From positions 1 to 64,000 of the forward strand of contig NZ_JAKIUR010000002.1 in assembly GCF_021647475.1 (NCBI RefSeq): a stretch of 64,000 nt of DNA, read 5' to 3'. The first letter of the stretch is position 1; every line of letters starts with the position of its first letter. Under the pieces are notes generated by a model. It was given only the letters and a program-made list of their open reading frames with translations. It ran no database searches and had not been told where the DNA came from. This document shows positions 9,885 to 17,753 of this stretch, one piece after another. Source of the DNA: Lutibacter sp. (GTDB taxonomy: Bacteria > Bacteroidota > Bacteroidia > Flavobacteriales > Flavobacteriaceae). Both the position numbers and the translations under genes were made by a program.

Positions 9885-10640
9885 ATGAGCAACGGAAGTC
9901 TATATACAAATATTCAGCACAACATAGCTACAGTTGAGTTTTATCACCCGTCAAGTAATGCTATGCCAAGCGAGCTTTTATTGCGTTTGGCTAAAACCTT
10001 TGATGAGTTAAGTAAAAATAATGAGGTTTATGTAATTATTTTTAAAAGTGAAAAAGATACTACTTTTTGTGCGGGAGCTTCTTTTGATGAATTAAAGGCA
10101 ATTTCAAATTTAAATGAAGGTAAAAAATTCTTTTCAGGGTTTGCAAATGTAATAAACGCAATGCGAAATTGCTCTAAATTAATTATAGGAAGAGTTCAAG
10201 GAAAAGCAGTTGGCGGTGGTGTTGGCTTGGCAGCTACCTGCGATTATTGCTTTGCCACAGAAAAAGCGTCAATAAAACTTTCTGAATTTACTATTGGGAT
10301 TGGTCCTTTTGTAATTGCTCCAGTTGTTGAACGTAAAATTGGAGTTGCTGCTTTAAGTGAATTAACCTTAGATGCTACCCATTGGAAAACGGCTTATTGG
10401 GCACAACAAAAAGGATTATTTGCTCGTGTTTTTGAAACCATTAAAGAAATGGATATTGAAGTGGATGATTTGGCATTAAAATTATCAAGATATAATCCAG
10501 AAGCATTAACTGAAATGAAAAAAGTACTTTGGAGTAATTCAAAAAATTGGGAGTTATTATTAAAGGAAAGAGCAGAAATAAGTGGTAAATTAGTACTTTC
10601 AGAATTCACGAAAAACGCCTTAGAAAAATTTAAAAAATAA
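9885..10640 (+). CDS. Enoyl-CoA hydratase/isomerase family protein
   Basis: A crotonase-fold enzyme of about 251 residues. The oxyanion-hole motifs are visible: CAGASFDEL and the GKAVGGGVGLAATCDYCFA segment, followed by KLSEFTIGIGPFV, where crotonases place the catalytic glutamates. Close relatives in Flavobacteriia are annotated as enoyl-CoA or methylglutaconyl-CoA hydratases acting in fatty acid or leucine catabolism; the exact substrate is not decided. The frame is open from a TTG at 9876, but the ATG at 9885 begins a sequence with the usual N-terminus and is preferred. Confidence 0.88.
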   Translation: MSNGSLYTNIQHNIATVEFYHPSSNAMPSELLLRLAKTFDELSKNNEVYVIIFKSEKDTTFCAGASFDELKAISNLNEGKKFFSGFANVINAMRNCSKLIIGRVQGKAVGGGVGLAATCDYCFATEKASIKLSEFTIGIGPFVIAPVVERKIGVAALSELTLDATHWKTAYWAQQKGLFARVFETIKEMDIEVDDLALKLSRYNPEALTEMKKVLWSNSKNWELLLKERAEISGKLVLSEFTKNALEKFKK

Positions 10641-10642
10641 AA

Positions 10643-10825
10643 ATGTTCTTATCTAGTATTAGTTTATTAACACAAGTTAATATAGAAGAAAAGCTAAAAA
10701 ATTCACCTGATAGTAATTATCAAATAGGAGTAGTTATTGGTACATATTTGCCTTTTGTATTACTTGTAATATTGGCTTATGTTATTTATTACAGATTAAA
10801 AAATAGAAAGGATTTAGACGATTAG
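10643..10825 (+). CDS. Small single-pass membrane protein
   Basis: A 60-residue protein that I do not recognise. It has a short polar N-terminal part, one clear membrane helix (IGTYLPFVLLVILAYVIYY, about residues 32-51) and a charged tail (RLKNRKDLDD). It is wedged between the enoyl-CoA hydratase and the queD-like gene with two-base gaps on both sides. That tight spacing, and the lack of any overlapping gene, supports it as a real coding region translated with its neighbours. It resembles small CcmD-like membrane proteins in layout only. Confidence 0.7.
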   Translation: MFLSSISLLTQVNIEEKLKNSPDSNYQIGVVIGTYLPFVLLVILAYVIYYRLKNRKDLDD

Positions 10826-10827
10826 CA

Positions 10828-11280
10828 ATGGGAAAAATTAGAATTACAAAGCATTTCTTTTTTGAAACAGGTCATGCTTTATATGGTTATGATGGAAAAT
10901 GTAAAAACGTTCACGGTCATAGTTATAAATTATCAGTTACGGTTATAGGAATGCCTATTAAAGATGCTACTAATGTTAAATATGGAATGGTTATAGACTT
11001 TGGTGATTTAAAGAAAATTGTAGCTTCTGAAATTGTAGATAAATTTGATCATGCTACTGTTTTTAACCAAAACACACCACATATAGAATTGGCTCATGAA
11101 TTACAAAAAAGAGGGCATAATATAATCTTAGTAGATTACCAACCTACAAGCGAAATGATGTTGATTGATTTTGCTAAGAAAATTAAAAATAAATTACCAG
11201 ATACCGTTAAATTACATTCGTTAAAATTACAGGAAACTGGCACATCTCATGCTGAATGGTTTGCTTCAGATCAAGTGTAG
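10828..11280 (+). CDS. queD: 6-carboxytetrahydropterin synthase / 6-pyruvoyl-tetrahydropterin synthase family
   Basis: A 150-residue enzyme of the PTPS/QueD family. The zinc-binding histidines are in the FFETGHALYGY and VHGHSYKL motifs. The C-terminal ETGTSHAEW segment carries the family's active-site Glu. QueD converts 7,8-dihydroneopterin triphosphate to 6-carboxy-tetrahydropterin on the way to queuosine and other deazapurines. No other queuosine gene is nearby, so a pterin role cannot be excluded. It ends two bases before the convergent pth gene, with no terminator between. Confidence 0.85.
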   Translation: MGKIRITKHFFFETGHALYGYDGKCKNVHGHSYKLSVTVIGMPIKDATNVKYGMVIDFGDLKKIVASEIVDKFDHATVFNQNTPHIELAHELQKRGHNIILVDYQPTSEMMLIDFAKKIKNKLPDTVKLHSLKLQETGTSHAEWFASDQV

Positions 11281-11281
11281 T

Positions 11282-11917
11282 TTATTTTCCATTAAAAGCA
11301 TTCATGGTATTATTTAAGCCAGCCAAACCAAAAGAAATTATTAATTCTGTTGCTTTTGTTAAGCGTTCTGGTAATAATTTTAATTCATCAGAACTCCAAT
11401 CTCCTAAAACGAAATTGCATTGTTTCCCTTTTGAAAATTCTGCACCAACACCAAATCTAAATCGTGCATATTTTTGAGTTTGTAAAATAGCGTTTACATC
11501 TTTTAAACCATTGTGACCACCATCACTTCCTTTAGCTTTTACACGAATTGAACCAAAAGGTAAATTCAAATCATCACATATAATTAATAAATTTTCTAAA
11601 GGAATATTTTCTTTAGTAAGCCAGTATTTAATTGATTTTCCACTTAAATTCATGTAAGTTGAGGGCTTTAAAAGTACAAAAGTTCTTCCTTTAAATCTAA
11701 ATTTTGAAACTGCTCCTAATTTTTCATTTTCAAAATTTAGCTCTTTATTTTTAGCCAATTCATCTAAAATAGTAAATCCAATATTATGTCTGGTATTTTG
11801 ATAGTTATCACCAATATTTCCTAAGCCAACAATTAAGAATTTTTTCATAAGATCATCTGCTGTAGTTTTTTCTTTTTTTAAAAGGAATATTTTTTTAAGT
11901 AAACTAATAAAATTCAT
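11282..11917 (-). CDS. pth: Peptidyl-tRNA hydrolase
   Basis: Frees tRNA from peptidyl-tRNA that drops off the ribosome, in the cytoplasm. Seen: LIVGLGNIGDNYQNTRHNIGF with the catalytic His, LLKPSTYMNLSG, and DDLNLPFGSIRVKAKGSDGGHNGLK. These are the standard Pth motifs. The core starts at a Met encoded at 11848 (MKKFLIVGLGN). The frame is open for 23 more residues to an ATG at 11917. A lysine-rich leader of this sort is common in flavobacterial Pth proteins, so the longer start is given; 11848 is the alternative. It lies downstream of rplY but is separated from it by a terminator hairpin. Confidence 0.93.
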   Translation of the reverse strand: MNFISLLKKIFLLKKEKTTADDLMKKFLIVGLGNIGDNYQNTRHNIGFTILDELAKNKELNFENEKLGAVSKFRFKGRTFVLLKPSTYMNLSGKSIKYWLTKENIPLENLLIICDDLNLPFGSIRVKAKGSDGGHNGLKDVNAILQTQKYARFRFGVGAEFSKGKQCNFVLGDWSSDELKLLPERLTKATELIISFGLAGLNNTMNAFNGK

Positions 11918-11954
11918 AACACAAAAGTAAGAAAACCCAACCTAATTTCTAAAA

Positions 11955-11984
11955 ATAAAAAAAGCGTTGTTAATTAACAACGCT
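11955..11984 (-). terminator. Terminator after rplY (works in both directions)
   Basis: A perfect 22-base palindrome at 11963-11984 (AGCGTTGTTAA and its complement) has an A-rich run on its left and T residues on its right. It can end the minus-strand rplY transcript and would also stop plus-strand transcription. Confidence 0.85.
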
Positions 11985-12008
11985 TTTTACATCTTATTAA
12001 AGGATTTA

Positions 12009-12650
12009 CTATTCAGTAGCTTCAGTTGCCCCTTCTTCAGTTGCTCCTTCTTCAGTTCCTTCAGTTCCTTCAGCTCCTTCTTCATCAACCACTTCGTCTT
12101 CTATAGCAGCACGTGCAGTTCTAACTTGTGCAACAACAGTATTATCAGGGTGAAGTATTGTGAATTTTTCATTTTCTAACTCAGTAACATATACTTTACT
12201 TCCAATTCTTAATTCTGAAATGTCCGCATTTATAAAGTCAGGTAAATCTTCTGGTAAAGCTCTAACGTGCAATTTACGCATTGGAAAACGTAATGAACCA
12301 CCATTTAAAACTCCTGGAGCGTTCCCAATTAATCTTACTGGAATATTCATAGCCACTAGTTTATCATCAAATAATTGATAAAAATCTACGTGTAATATTT
12401 TATCACTTACAGGGTGAAATTGAATATCTTGCAAAATAGCATTATAAGTTTCGCCGTCTAACTCAATCTTAGCAGTATAAACGTTTGGAGTGTACACTAA
12501 TTTTTTGAACGAAATTTCGTCAGCTGAAAAGTGTAATGGTTTATCTCCTCCGTATAATACGCAAGGCACCTTTTCAGCATTACGTAAGGCTTTGGTAGCA
12601 ACCTTGCCTACGCTTTCTCTTTTGGATCCTTTGATTGTAATTGATTTCAT
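12009..12650 (-). CDS. rplY: 50S ribosomal protein L25/general stress protein Ctc
   Basis: A 213-residue two-domain L25 protein of the long CTC type, which binds 5S rRNA in the large ribosomal subunit. The N-terminal L25 domain (MKSITIKGSKRESVGKVATK) is followed by the Ctc beta domain (about residues 95-180). The last 30 residues form an acidic Glu/Thr/Gly tail made of short repeats (EGTEGTEEGATEEGATEATE), a typical variable end in this family. Only 20 bases separate it from prs, so the two are probably co-transcribed. Confidence 0.94.
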   Translation of the reverse strand: MKSITIKGSKRESVGKVATKALRNAEKVPCVLYGGDKPLHFSADEISFKKLVYTPNVYTAKIELDGETYNAILQDIQFHPVSDKILHVDFYQLFDDKLVAMNIPVRLIGNAPGVLNGGSLRFPMRKLHVRALPEDLPDFINADISELRIGSKVYVTELENEKFTILHPDNTVVAQVRTARAAIEDEVVDEEGAEGTEGTEEGATEEGATEATE

Positions 12651-12670
12651 TTATTCTATTTATTTATTAT

Positions 12671-13612
12671 TTACATTAAAAATTGTCCGCTTATAGATGT
12701 ATTGTTTTGTACTTTATACATTACATCAGCGAATAAAGGGGCGCAAGATACAACTTTTATTTTAGAACTTGTTTCTTTTAAAGGAATTGTATCTGTAACA
12801 ATTAATTCAATTAAAGATGAATTTTCAATCTTTTCATAAGCATTACCAGATAGTATTGGATGCGTACAAATTGCTCTTACACTTAACGCTCCTTTTTCCA
12901 TCATTAAGTCCGCCGCTTTTGTTAAAGTTCCACCAGTATCAATCATATCATCTACAATAATTACATGTCTGTCTTTTACATTACCAATTAATTCCATAGA
13001 TGAAATTACGTTTGCTTTTAAACGCTGTTTATAGCAAATTACCACTTCACTTCCTAAAAATTTAGAATATGCATAAGCGCGTTTTGAGCCACCCATATCA
13101 GGAGATGCAATAGTAATATTATCTAATTTTAATTGATGAATATAAGGTAAAAATATAGTGGAAGCGAACAAATGGTCAACAGGTTTTTCAAAGAAACCTT
13201 GAATTTGATCTGCGTGTAAATCCATCGTCATAATTCTGGTTGCTCCTGCTGTTTGCAATAAATTAGCTACTAATTTAGCTCCAATAGCAACGCGTGGCTT
13301 ATCTTTTCTATCCTGACGAGCCCAACCAAAATAAGGAACTACTGCTGTAATATGACGAGCTGAAGCACGTTTAGCGGCATCAAGCATAAGTAATAATTCC
13401 ATTAAATTATCTGCATTTGGAAAAGTAGAACCTATAATAAAAATTCTTCGTCCTCTAACCGATTCTACAAAAGCTGGTTGAAATTCTCCATCACTAAAAT
13501 GTGAAATATCAACATTTCCTAATTTAGTTCCATAACTTTTAGCAATTTTTTCTGCTAATTCAATACTTTGTTCACAGGCAAAAATTTTAGGTTCTAAAAG
13601 ATGTTCTTCCAT
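12671..13612 (-). CDS. prs: Ribose-phosphate pyrophosphokinase
   Basis: Makes PRPP from ribose 5-phosphate and ATP for nucleotide, histidine and tryptophan synthesis. The protein of about 313 residues has the usual family length. Seen: FSDGEFQPAFVESVRGRRIFI near the start, the Mg/ATP segment MDLHADQIQGFF, and the PRPP-binding signature VIIVDDMIDTGGTL. The frame is open a further 18 residues upstream, but the ATG at 13612 starts the conserved protein and lies 52 bases downstream of a good promoter box at 13664. Confidence 0.95.
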   Translation of the reverse strand: MEEHLLEPKIFACEQSIELAEKIAKSYGTKLGNVDISHFSDGEFQPAFVESVRGRRIFIIGSTFPNADNLMELLLMLDAAKRASARHITAVVPYFGWARQDRKDKPRVAIGAKLVANLLQTAGATRIMTMDLHADQIQGFFEKPVDHLFASTIFLPYIHQLKLDNITIASPDMGGSKRAYAYSKFLGSEVVICYKQRLKANVISSMELIGNVKDRHVIIVDDMIDTGGTLTKAADLMMEKGALSVRAICTHPILSGNAYEKIENSSLIELIVTDTIPLKETSSKIKVVSCAPLFADVMYKVQNNTSISGQFLM

Positions 13613-13663
13613 TTTTTTGTTGTGTTGGTTGTTAATTAGTGTTGTTTTTTTGTTTCTTGTGTG

Positions 13664-13671
13664 CAAATTTA
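13664..13671 (-). promoter_or_regulatory. Candidate promoter -7 box of prs-rplY
   Basis: On the minus strand this reads TAAATTTG, an exact TAnnTTTG box, about 50 bases before the prs start. It is divergent from the tRNA promoter at 13736. Confidence 0.5.
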
Positions 13672-13735
13672 GAATTATTTACAGAGTATTTAAACAACTT
13701 AGTTAAGTTTTTATGTTTTAGATAAAAATTATTTA

Positions 13736-13743
13736 TAAATTTG
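13736..13743 (+). promoter_or_regulatory. Candidate promoter -7 box of tRNA-Leu
   Basis: TAAATTTG, an exact TAnnTTTG box, ends 15 bases before the first base of the tRNA. Confidence 0.5.
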
Positions 13744-13758
13744 CAATCCATTTTATTA

Positions 13759-13840
13759 GCCTCGATGGCGGAATTGGTAGACGCGCTGGATTCAAAATCC
13801 AGTTCTTTCGGGAGTGTGGGTTCGATTCCCACTCGAGGTA
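13759..13840 (+). tRNA. tRNA-Leu (anticodon CAA)
   Basis: An 82-base class II tRNA. The acceptor stem GCCTCGA pairs with TCGAGGT, including a G-U at the end. The D arm is GGCGGAATTGGTAGACGC, and the anticodon stem CTGGA/TCCAG carries the loop TTCAAAA, giving anticodon CAA for UUG codons. A long variable arm and the T arm GTGGG-TTCGATT-CCCAC follow. The discriminator base is A and CCA is not encoded. Confidence 0.95.
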
Positions 13841-13845
13841 CTTAA

Positions 13846-13880
13846 AAAAAATCCTGTTAATTAAATTAGTGGGATTTTTT
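13846..13880 (+). terminator. Terminator downstream of tRNA-Leu
   Basis: AAAAAATCC (13846-13854) pairs with GGATTTTTT (13872-13880) around a 17-base loop, ending in a T run, five bases after the tRNA. Confidence 0.65.
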
Positions 13881-13948
13881 GGTTTTTAAGCTATTTGAAT
13901 ATAAAAATTGGTTTGAGAAAAGTATAAAAGCTCATTATTACTTTTTAT

Positions 13949-14608
13949 TTACGTGATATTACAAATCTCTTTTAAAGGTTCATATCCTCTCCATTTATCT
14001 GTAAATATTTTGGCAGAGGTATCAATGTGTTCTTCAAAAATAGGAATTAATGATTTAGATGAATAATCATCTATTGATTTCACATAAACTCTCTTAACTC
14101 TATGTTTATCTGTTAGTTCTACTGCTATAATTGCCTTTTTCTTTTTTGGATCGTAACTTCTTCCTTGTTTGTCTTGTTCTTTTCTGCCAACAGTAAATTC
14201 ATCAACATGAACTAGTTCTGATAAAAAATGTTTTTTACTACTCTCCATTGATTTTCTAACTTTTTGCATAAAAAACCATGAGGTTGTCTGACTTATTCCA
14301 TAGCGTTTTCCGACTTGAATACTTGACAAACTCTTACTACTAGTACTCATCTCAAATACGATACAAAATGCTTTGTGAAGACCAAATTTAACCTTATGAA
14401 ATAGCGTATTTGCTGTGGCACTTTCTACATGATCACAAGAATAACAATGATACTTATATCCTGATTTTTCACACTCTTTTGTATTCCCACATTTAGTACA
14501 TTTAAAACCATCTCGCCATTTTATTTTTGTTAAATAGGCTTTACAAGCATCATCATTTGGTAATTCTTTTACAAAGTTTAGTATATTTACTCCTATAAAT
14601 TCTGACAT
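13949..14608 (-). pseudogene. IS1595-type transposase, C-terminus missing
   Basis: A 219-residue reading frame with the layout of IS1595/ISXO2-like transposases. It has an N-terminal zinc ribbon (CTKCGNT and CYSCDH, about residues 36-59), a helix-turn-helix (KRYGISQTTSWFFMQKVR), and the DDE core with VHVDEF (first Asp) and FTDKWRGYEPL (second Asp). It stops right after the second Asp region (ICNIT), about 70-80 residues short of the family norm, so the third catalytic position is missing. No convincing terminal inverted repeats were found. It is probably an inactive remnant beside tRNA-Leu, which also lies next to many integrated elements in bacteria. Confidence 0.75.
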
Positions 14609-14737
14609 ATCTTTTTATTGATTGACAACAAGACACGGAATTTATGTTAATAACTCAATAAATTTATATTAGAGCAAAAAATCCGTTTCTAAAATATTCA
14701 CTTAAATTTGTTAATTAAAAAACAGGAGTTTAAATTG

Positions 14738-17539
14738 ATGTCACCAAAGTTTAAAAAAATATTTTTTTTAATAGCAATATTCTTCAATATTCAAATAATT
14801 AGTGCTCAATTCTCACATTATCTTAAAAATTTCACTACTACTGATTACAAATCGAGTAATCAAAATTGGGATATTAAAAAATCTGAAGACGGTAGAATTT
14901 ATGTTGCAAATAATAGTGGCCTTTTAGAATTTGATGGAGTTCATTGGAATTTATGGAAAATGCCTAATGAAACCATAGTTAGAACAGTTTTTGTAGATAA
15001 AAAAAGAATTTATGTTGGCTCCTATGAAGAATTTGGTTATTTTAAAAGAAATGCCAAAGGGGCATTAAAATATTATTCTTTAATAGAAGAGTTAGGTATA
15101 AAAAATATTCATAGAAATGAAGCCTACTGGCAAATAATAAAGTATAAAAATGCGATTGTGTTTAGATCGTTTTTAGATATTTATATTTATGAAAACGGTA
15201 AAATTTCTCGATTTGAAACAGGGTCAACCATTATGTCTTGTGATGTTGTTAAAAATAAATTATTGGTTTCTACATTAGGAGATGGAATTTTTATTTACAA
15301 AAACAAACAACTTAAACCGTATTTTAATTCTTCAATATTATCTAATGTCAAAATAGTAAATATTTATCAGAATAATAATCAACTTTTTATTAATACAGCT
15401 TTAAATGGTATTTTCATTCTTAAAAACAATCAATTAATTGCTTTAAACACAGAAATAAATGGTCTGATTAAAAAATTTCAATTAAACAGATTTTCACAAC
15501 TACCTTCAGGAAACTTGATTTATGGAACTATCAAAAACGGAATCTATATAACTACTAAATCGGGTAAAGTTTTATTTAATATTAATAAAGAAACAGGATT
15601 ATTAAATAATACTATTTTAGGACAGTGTTTATCAAATACAAATGAACTTTGGCTGAGCTTAGATAATGGCATTGCCTTTGTTGATTTAAATACACCCAAT
15701 TTTTTTTATAATGATAGATCTGGAAGATTGGGAGCAGTTTATGACGTTATTAACTATAAAAACACTATTTATTTGGGAAGTAACACGGGTTTATATTTTA
15801 TAAATAAAGAACATAAAGTTGAGTTTATAAAAGGATCTCAAGGTCAAGTTTGGTATTTAAAAGAAATTGATGGTAAATTGTTCTGTGGTCATAATAACGG
15901 AACATATATTATTGAAAATAAGCAACTGAAATTAATTAGTAATTTTACAGGTGGTTGGGTTATTAAAAAAGTACCTGAACATACAAATATATATATGGAA
16001 GGTACTTATGCAGGTCTTGTGCGTTATAAAAAAGAAAATGGTATTTGGACACCAAAACATCTAGGAATAATATTAAGTCCAATACGGTTTTTAGAATTTG
16101 AAGATGAACATACAGCTTGGGCTGGTCTTGCAAACAGAGGGCTTTTTAAAATTAAGTTTAATAGTGCTTATGATAGTATTGAGCAAGTCACTAATTATAA
16201 CAAAAAAGGACTTTGGTCAGATTATTTTGTTCGTATCCATAAAATAAAAAATACGATTGCTTTTCACACTATTAAAGGATGGCAAAAATATGAACCCTTG
16301 CTCGACAGCATTGTACCCTATACTCTTTTAAGTAATAAGTTTTCTAATAATAGTTATATTATTTCAGAAGACAAAATAAATGAACTTTTCTTTAAAATAG
16401 GAAATGCCATTACATATACTCCAATTTTGGAAGGAAATGAATCCATTTCTATACCGGTAGAATATTTTAGTAAAAGACTTATCAGTGGAAATGAGAATGT
16501 ATCGAAAATAAGTGATTCTACTTATGCTCTAAGTTTGTATGATGGGTTTATGGTTATAAATACCAAAAATATTACAAAAAAAGAGGTATTACAAAAACCA
16601 AATATGGTTAAACTTGTTTTAAACGGTAAAGAATTAGATTTAGACACAAAAAATATTACGCTCCCTTTTAGAAAGAATGACCTAAAAATTGAAGTGTCTT
16701 CTTCAATGTTTAAAATACATAATTTTGAATATAAATTGTCAAATTCATACATTAATGAAAACTGGATAAAGTTTAAAAATGGCTTATTAGAGTTTTCGAA
16801 CCTTTCTGATGGTGATTATAATTTAAGTATTAGAACAGTAGATTTTAACAATAAAAAGTCAACTATTTTGCCAATTCAATTTACAGTATCATCCCCCTGG
16901 TATAAGTCAAATATTGGTTTTTTGTTATATACTTTTTTAATTATATTATTTAGTTCATTATTATATTTTATAAATAACAGAAAAACTATTAAACAACAAA
17001 ACATATTAAAGAAAGAGTTTCAATATGCTCAAAAACAAATGTTGGATGAGCAAAGCAAAAAATCTGAACAAGAAATAATTAAGATAAAAAACGAAACACT
17101 TAAAAATGAATTACTATTAAAAAGAAAGGAATTAGCGAATACAGCAATGGCATTAGCGAACAAAAATGAAACGCTATTAAAATTAAAGAATGAATTAATT
17201 GATCAACAAGAAAATTTTTCAAACCAATATTCTTTTAAAAAGATTTTAAAACAAATTGACCGTTCAGTAAAACATGAAGATGAATGGAAAATATTTGAAC
17301 ACAATTTTAATCAGGTTCATGAAGAGTATTTTAATAAACTAAAAGCCAATTACCCTAATTTAACTCAACGGGATTTAAGGATATGTGCTTATTTAAAAAT
17401 GAACTTAAGTACTAAGGAAATTGTACCGCTTTTAAACATATCTATACGGGGTATTGAAACACAACGATATCGATTAAAAAGAAAACTAAATTTAGATAAG
17501 AACGACAGTTTGAGAGGATTTCTTCAAAACTTTAATTAA
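14738..17539 (+). CDS. Membrane-spanning transcription regulator: periplasmic propeller, Y_Y_Y domain, LuxR-type HTH
   Basis: About 933 residues from the ATG at 14738. The frame is open from a TTG at 14708, but the ATG follows an AGGAG-like stretch and begins a clean signal sequence (IFFNIQIISAQ). Residues to about 620 form a two-component-regulator-type beta-propeller with repeated short sheets. A Y_Y_Y (triple tyrosine) domain follows at about 640-720, then one membrane helix near 725-745 (IGFLLYTFLIILFSSLLYF), a lysine/glutamate-rich coiled coil, and a C-terminal LuxR-type helix-turn-helix (LTQRDLRICAYLKMNLSTKEIVPLL). There is no kinase domain, so a glycan signal sensed in the periplasm would act directly on DNA. 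It immediately precedes the susC operon and is its likely activator. Confidence 0.85.
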   Translation: MSPKFKKIFFLIAIFFNIQIISAQFSHYLKNFTTTDYKSSNQNWDIKKSEDGRIYVANNSGLLEFDGVHWNLWKMPNETIVRTVFVDKKRIYVGSYEEFGYFKRNAKGALKYYSLIEELGIKNIHRNEAYWQIIKYKNAIVFRSFLDIYIYENGKISRFETGSTIMSCDVVKNKLLVSTLGDGIFIYKNKQLKPYFNSSILSNVKIVNIYQNNNQLFINTALNGIFILKNNQLIALNTEINGLIKKFQLNRFSQLPSGNLIYGTIKNGIYITTKSGKVLFNINKETGLLNNTILGQCLSNTNELWLSLDNGIAFVDLNTPNFFYNDRSGRLGAVYDVINYKNTIYLGSNTGLYFINKEHKVEFIKGSQGQVWYLKEIDGKLFCGHNNGTYIIENKQLKLISNFTGGWVIKKVPEHTNIYMEGTYAGLVRYKKENGIWTPKHLGIILSPIRFLEFEDEHTAWAGLANRGLFKIKFNSAYDSIEQVTNYNKKGLWSDYFVRIHKIKNTIAFHTIKGWQKYEPLLDSIVPYTLLSNKFSNNSYIISEDKINELFFKIGNAITYTPILEGNESISIPVEYFSKRLISGNENVSKISDSTYALSLYDGFMVINTKNITKKEVLQKPNMVKLVLNGKELDLDTKNITLPFRKNDLKIEVSSSMFKIHNFEYKLSNSYINENWIKFKNGLLEFSNLSDGDYNLSIRTVDFNNKKSTILPIQFTVSSPWYKSNIGFLLYTFLIILFSSLLYFINNRKTIKQQNILKKEFQYAQKQMLDEQSKKSEQEIIKIKNETLKNELLLKRKELANTAMALANKNETLLKLKNELIDQQENFSNQYSFKKILKQIDRSVKHEDEWKIFEHNFNQVHEEYFNKLKANYPNLTQRDLRICAYLKMNLSTKEIVPLLNISIRGIETQRYRLKRKLNLDKNDSLRGFLQNFN

Positions 17540-17566
17540 TTTACATCATAAATCTTTCTAAAATAA

Positions 17567-17676
17567 TACGTCAACACTACTTCAATTTAAAAGATTGTCC
17601 CTTATTATAGTTAATAAACTTCACTAAATACCTACGTCAATACCCGTTATTTAACATTATTTTAAGAATGACGTAA
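17567..17676 (+). promoter_or_regulatory. Candidate operator array upstream of susC (three TACGTCA sites)
   Basis: The 214-base gap before susC holds TACGTCAA at 17567-17574, TACGTCAA at 17633-17640 and its inverted form TGACGTAA (complement TTACGTCA) at 17669-17676. They lie 78-187 bases before the susC ATG. Binding by the adjacent LuxR-type regulator is an inference from position. Confidence 0.4.
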
Positions 17677-17753
17677 CTAAAACGTATTCGGATTTTTTTT
17701 GTACAACTTCTTTAGAATTATCTTTAATAAAAATTTAACATTAATTTAATTTT

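Noticed and set aside
13632..13832. A minus-strand reading frame across the tRNA region.
   Set aside because: It runs antisense through a well-formed tRNA-Leu and has no protein features.
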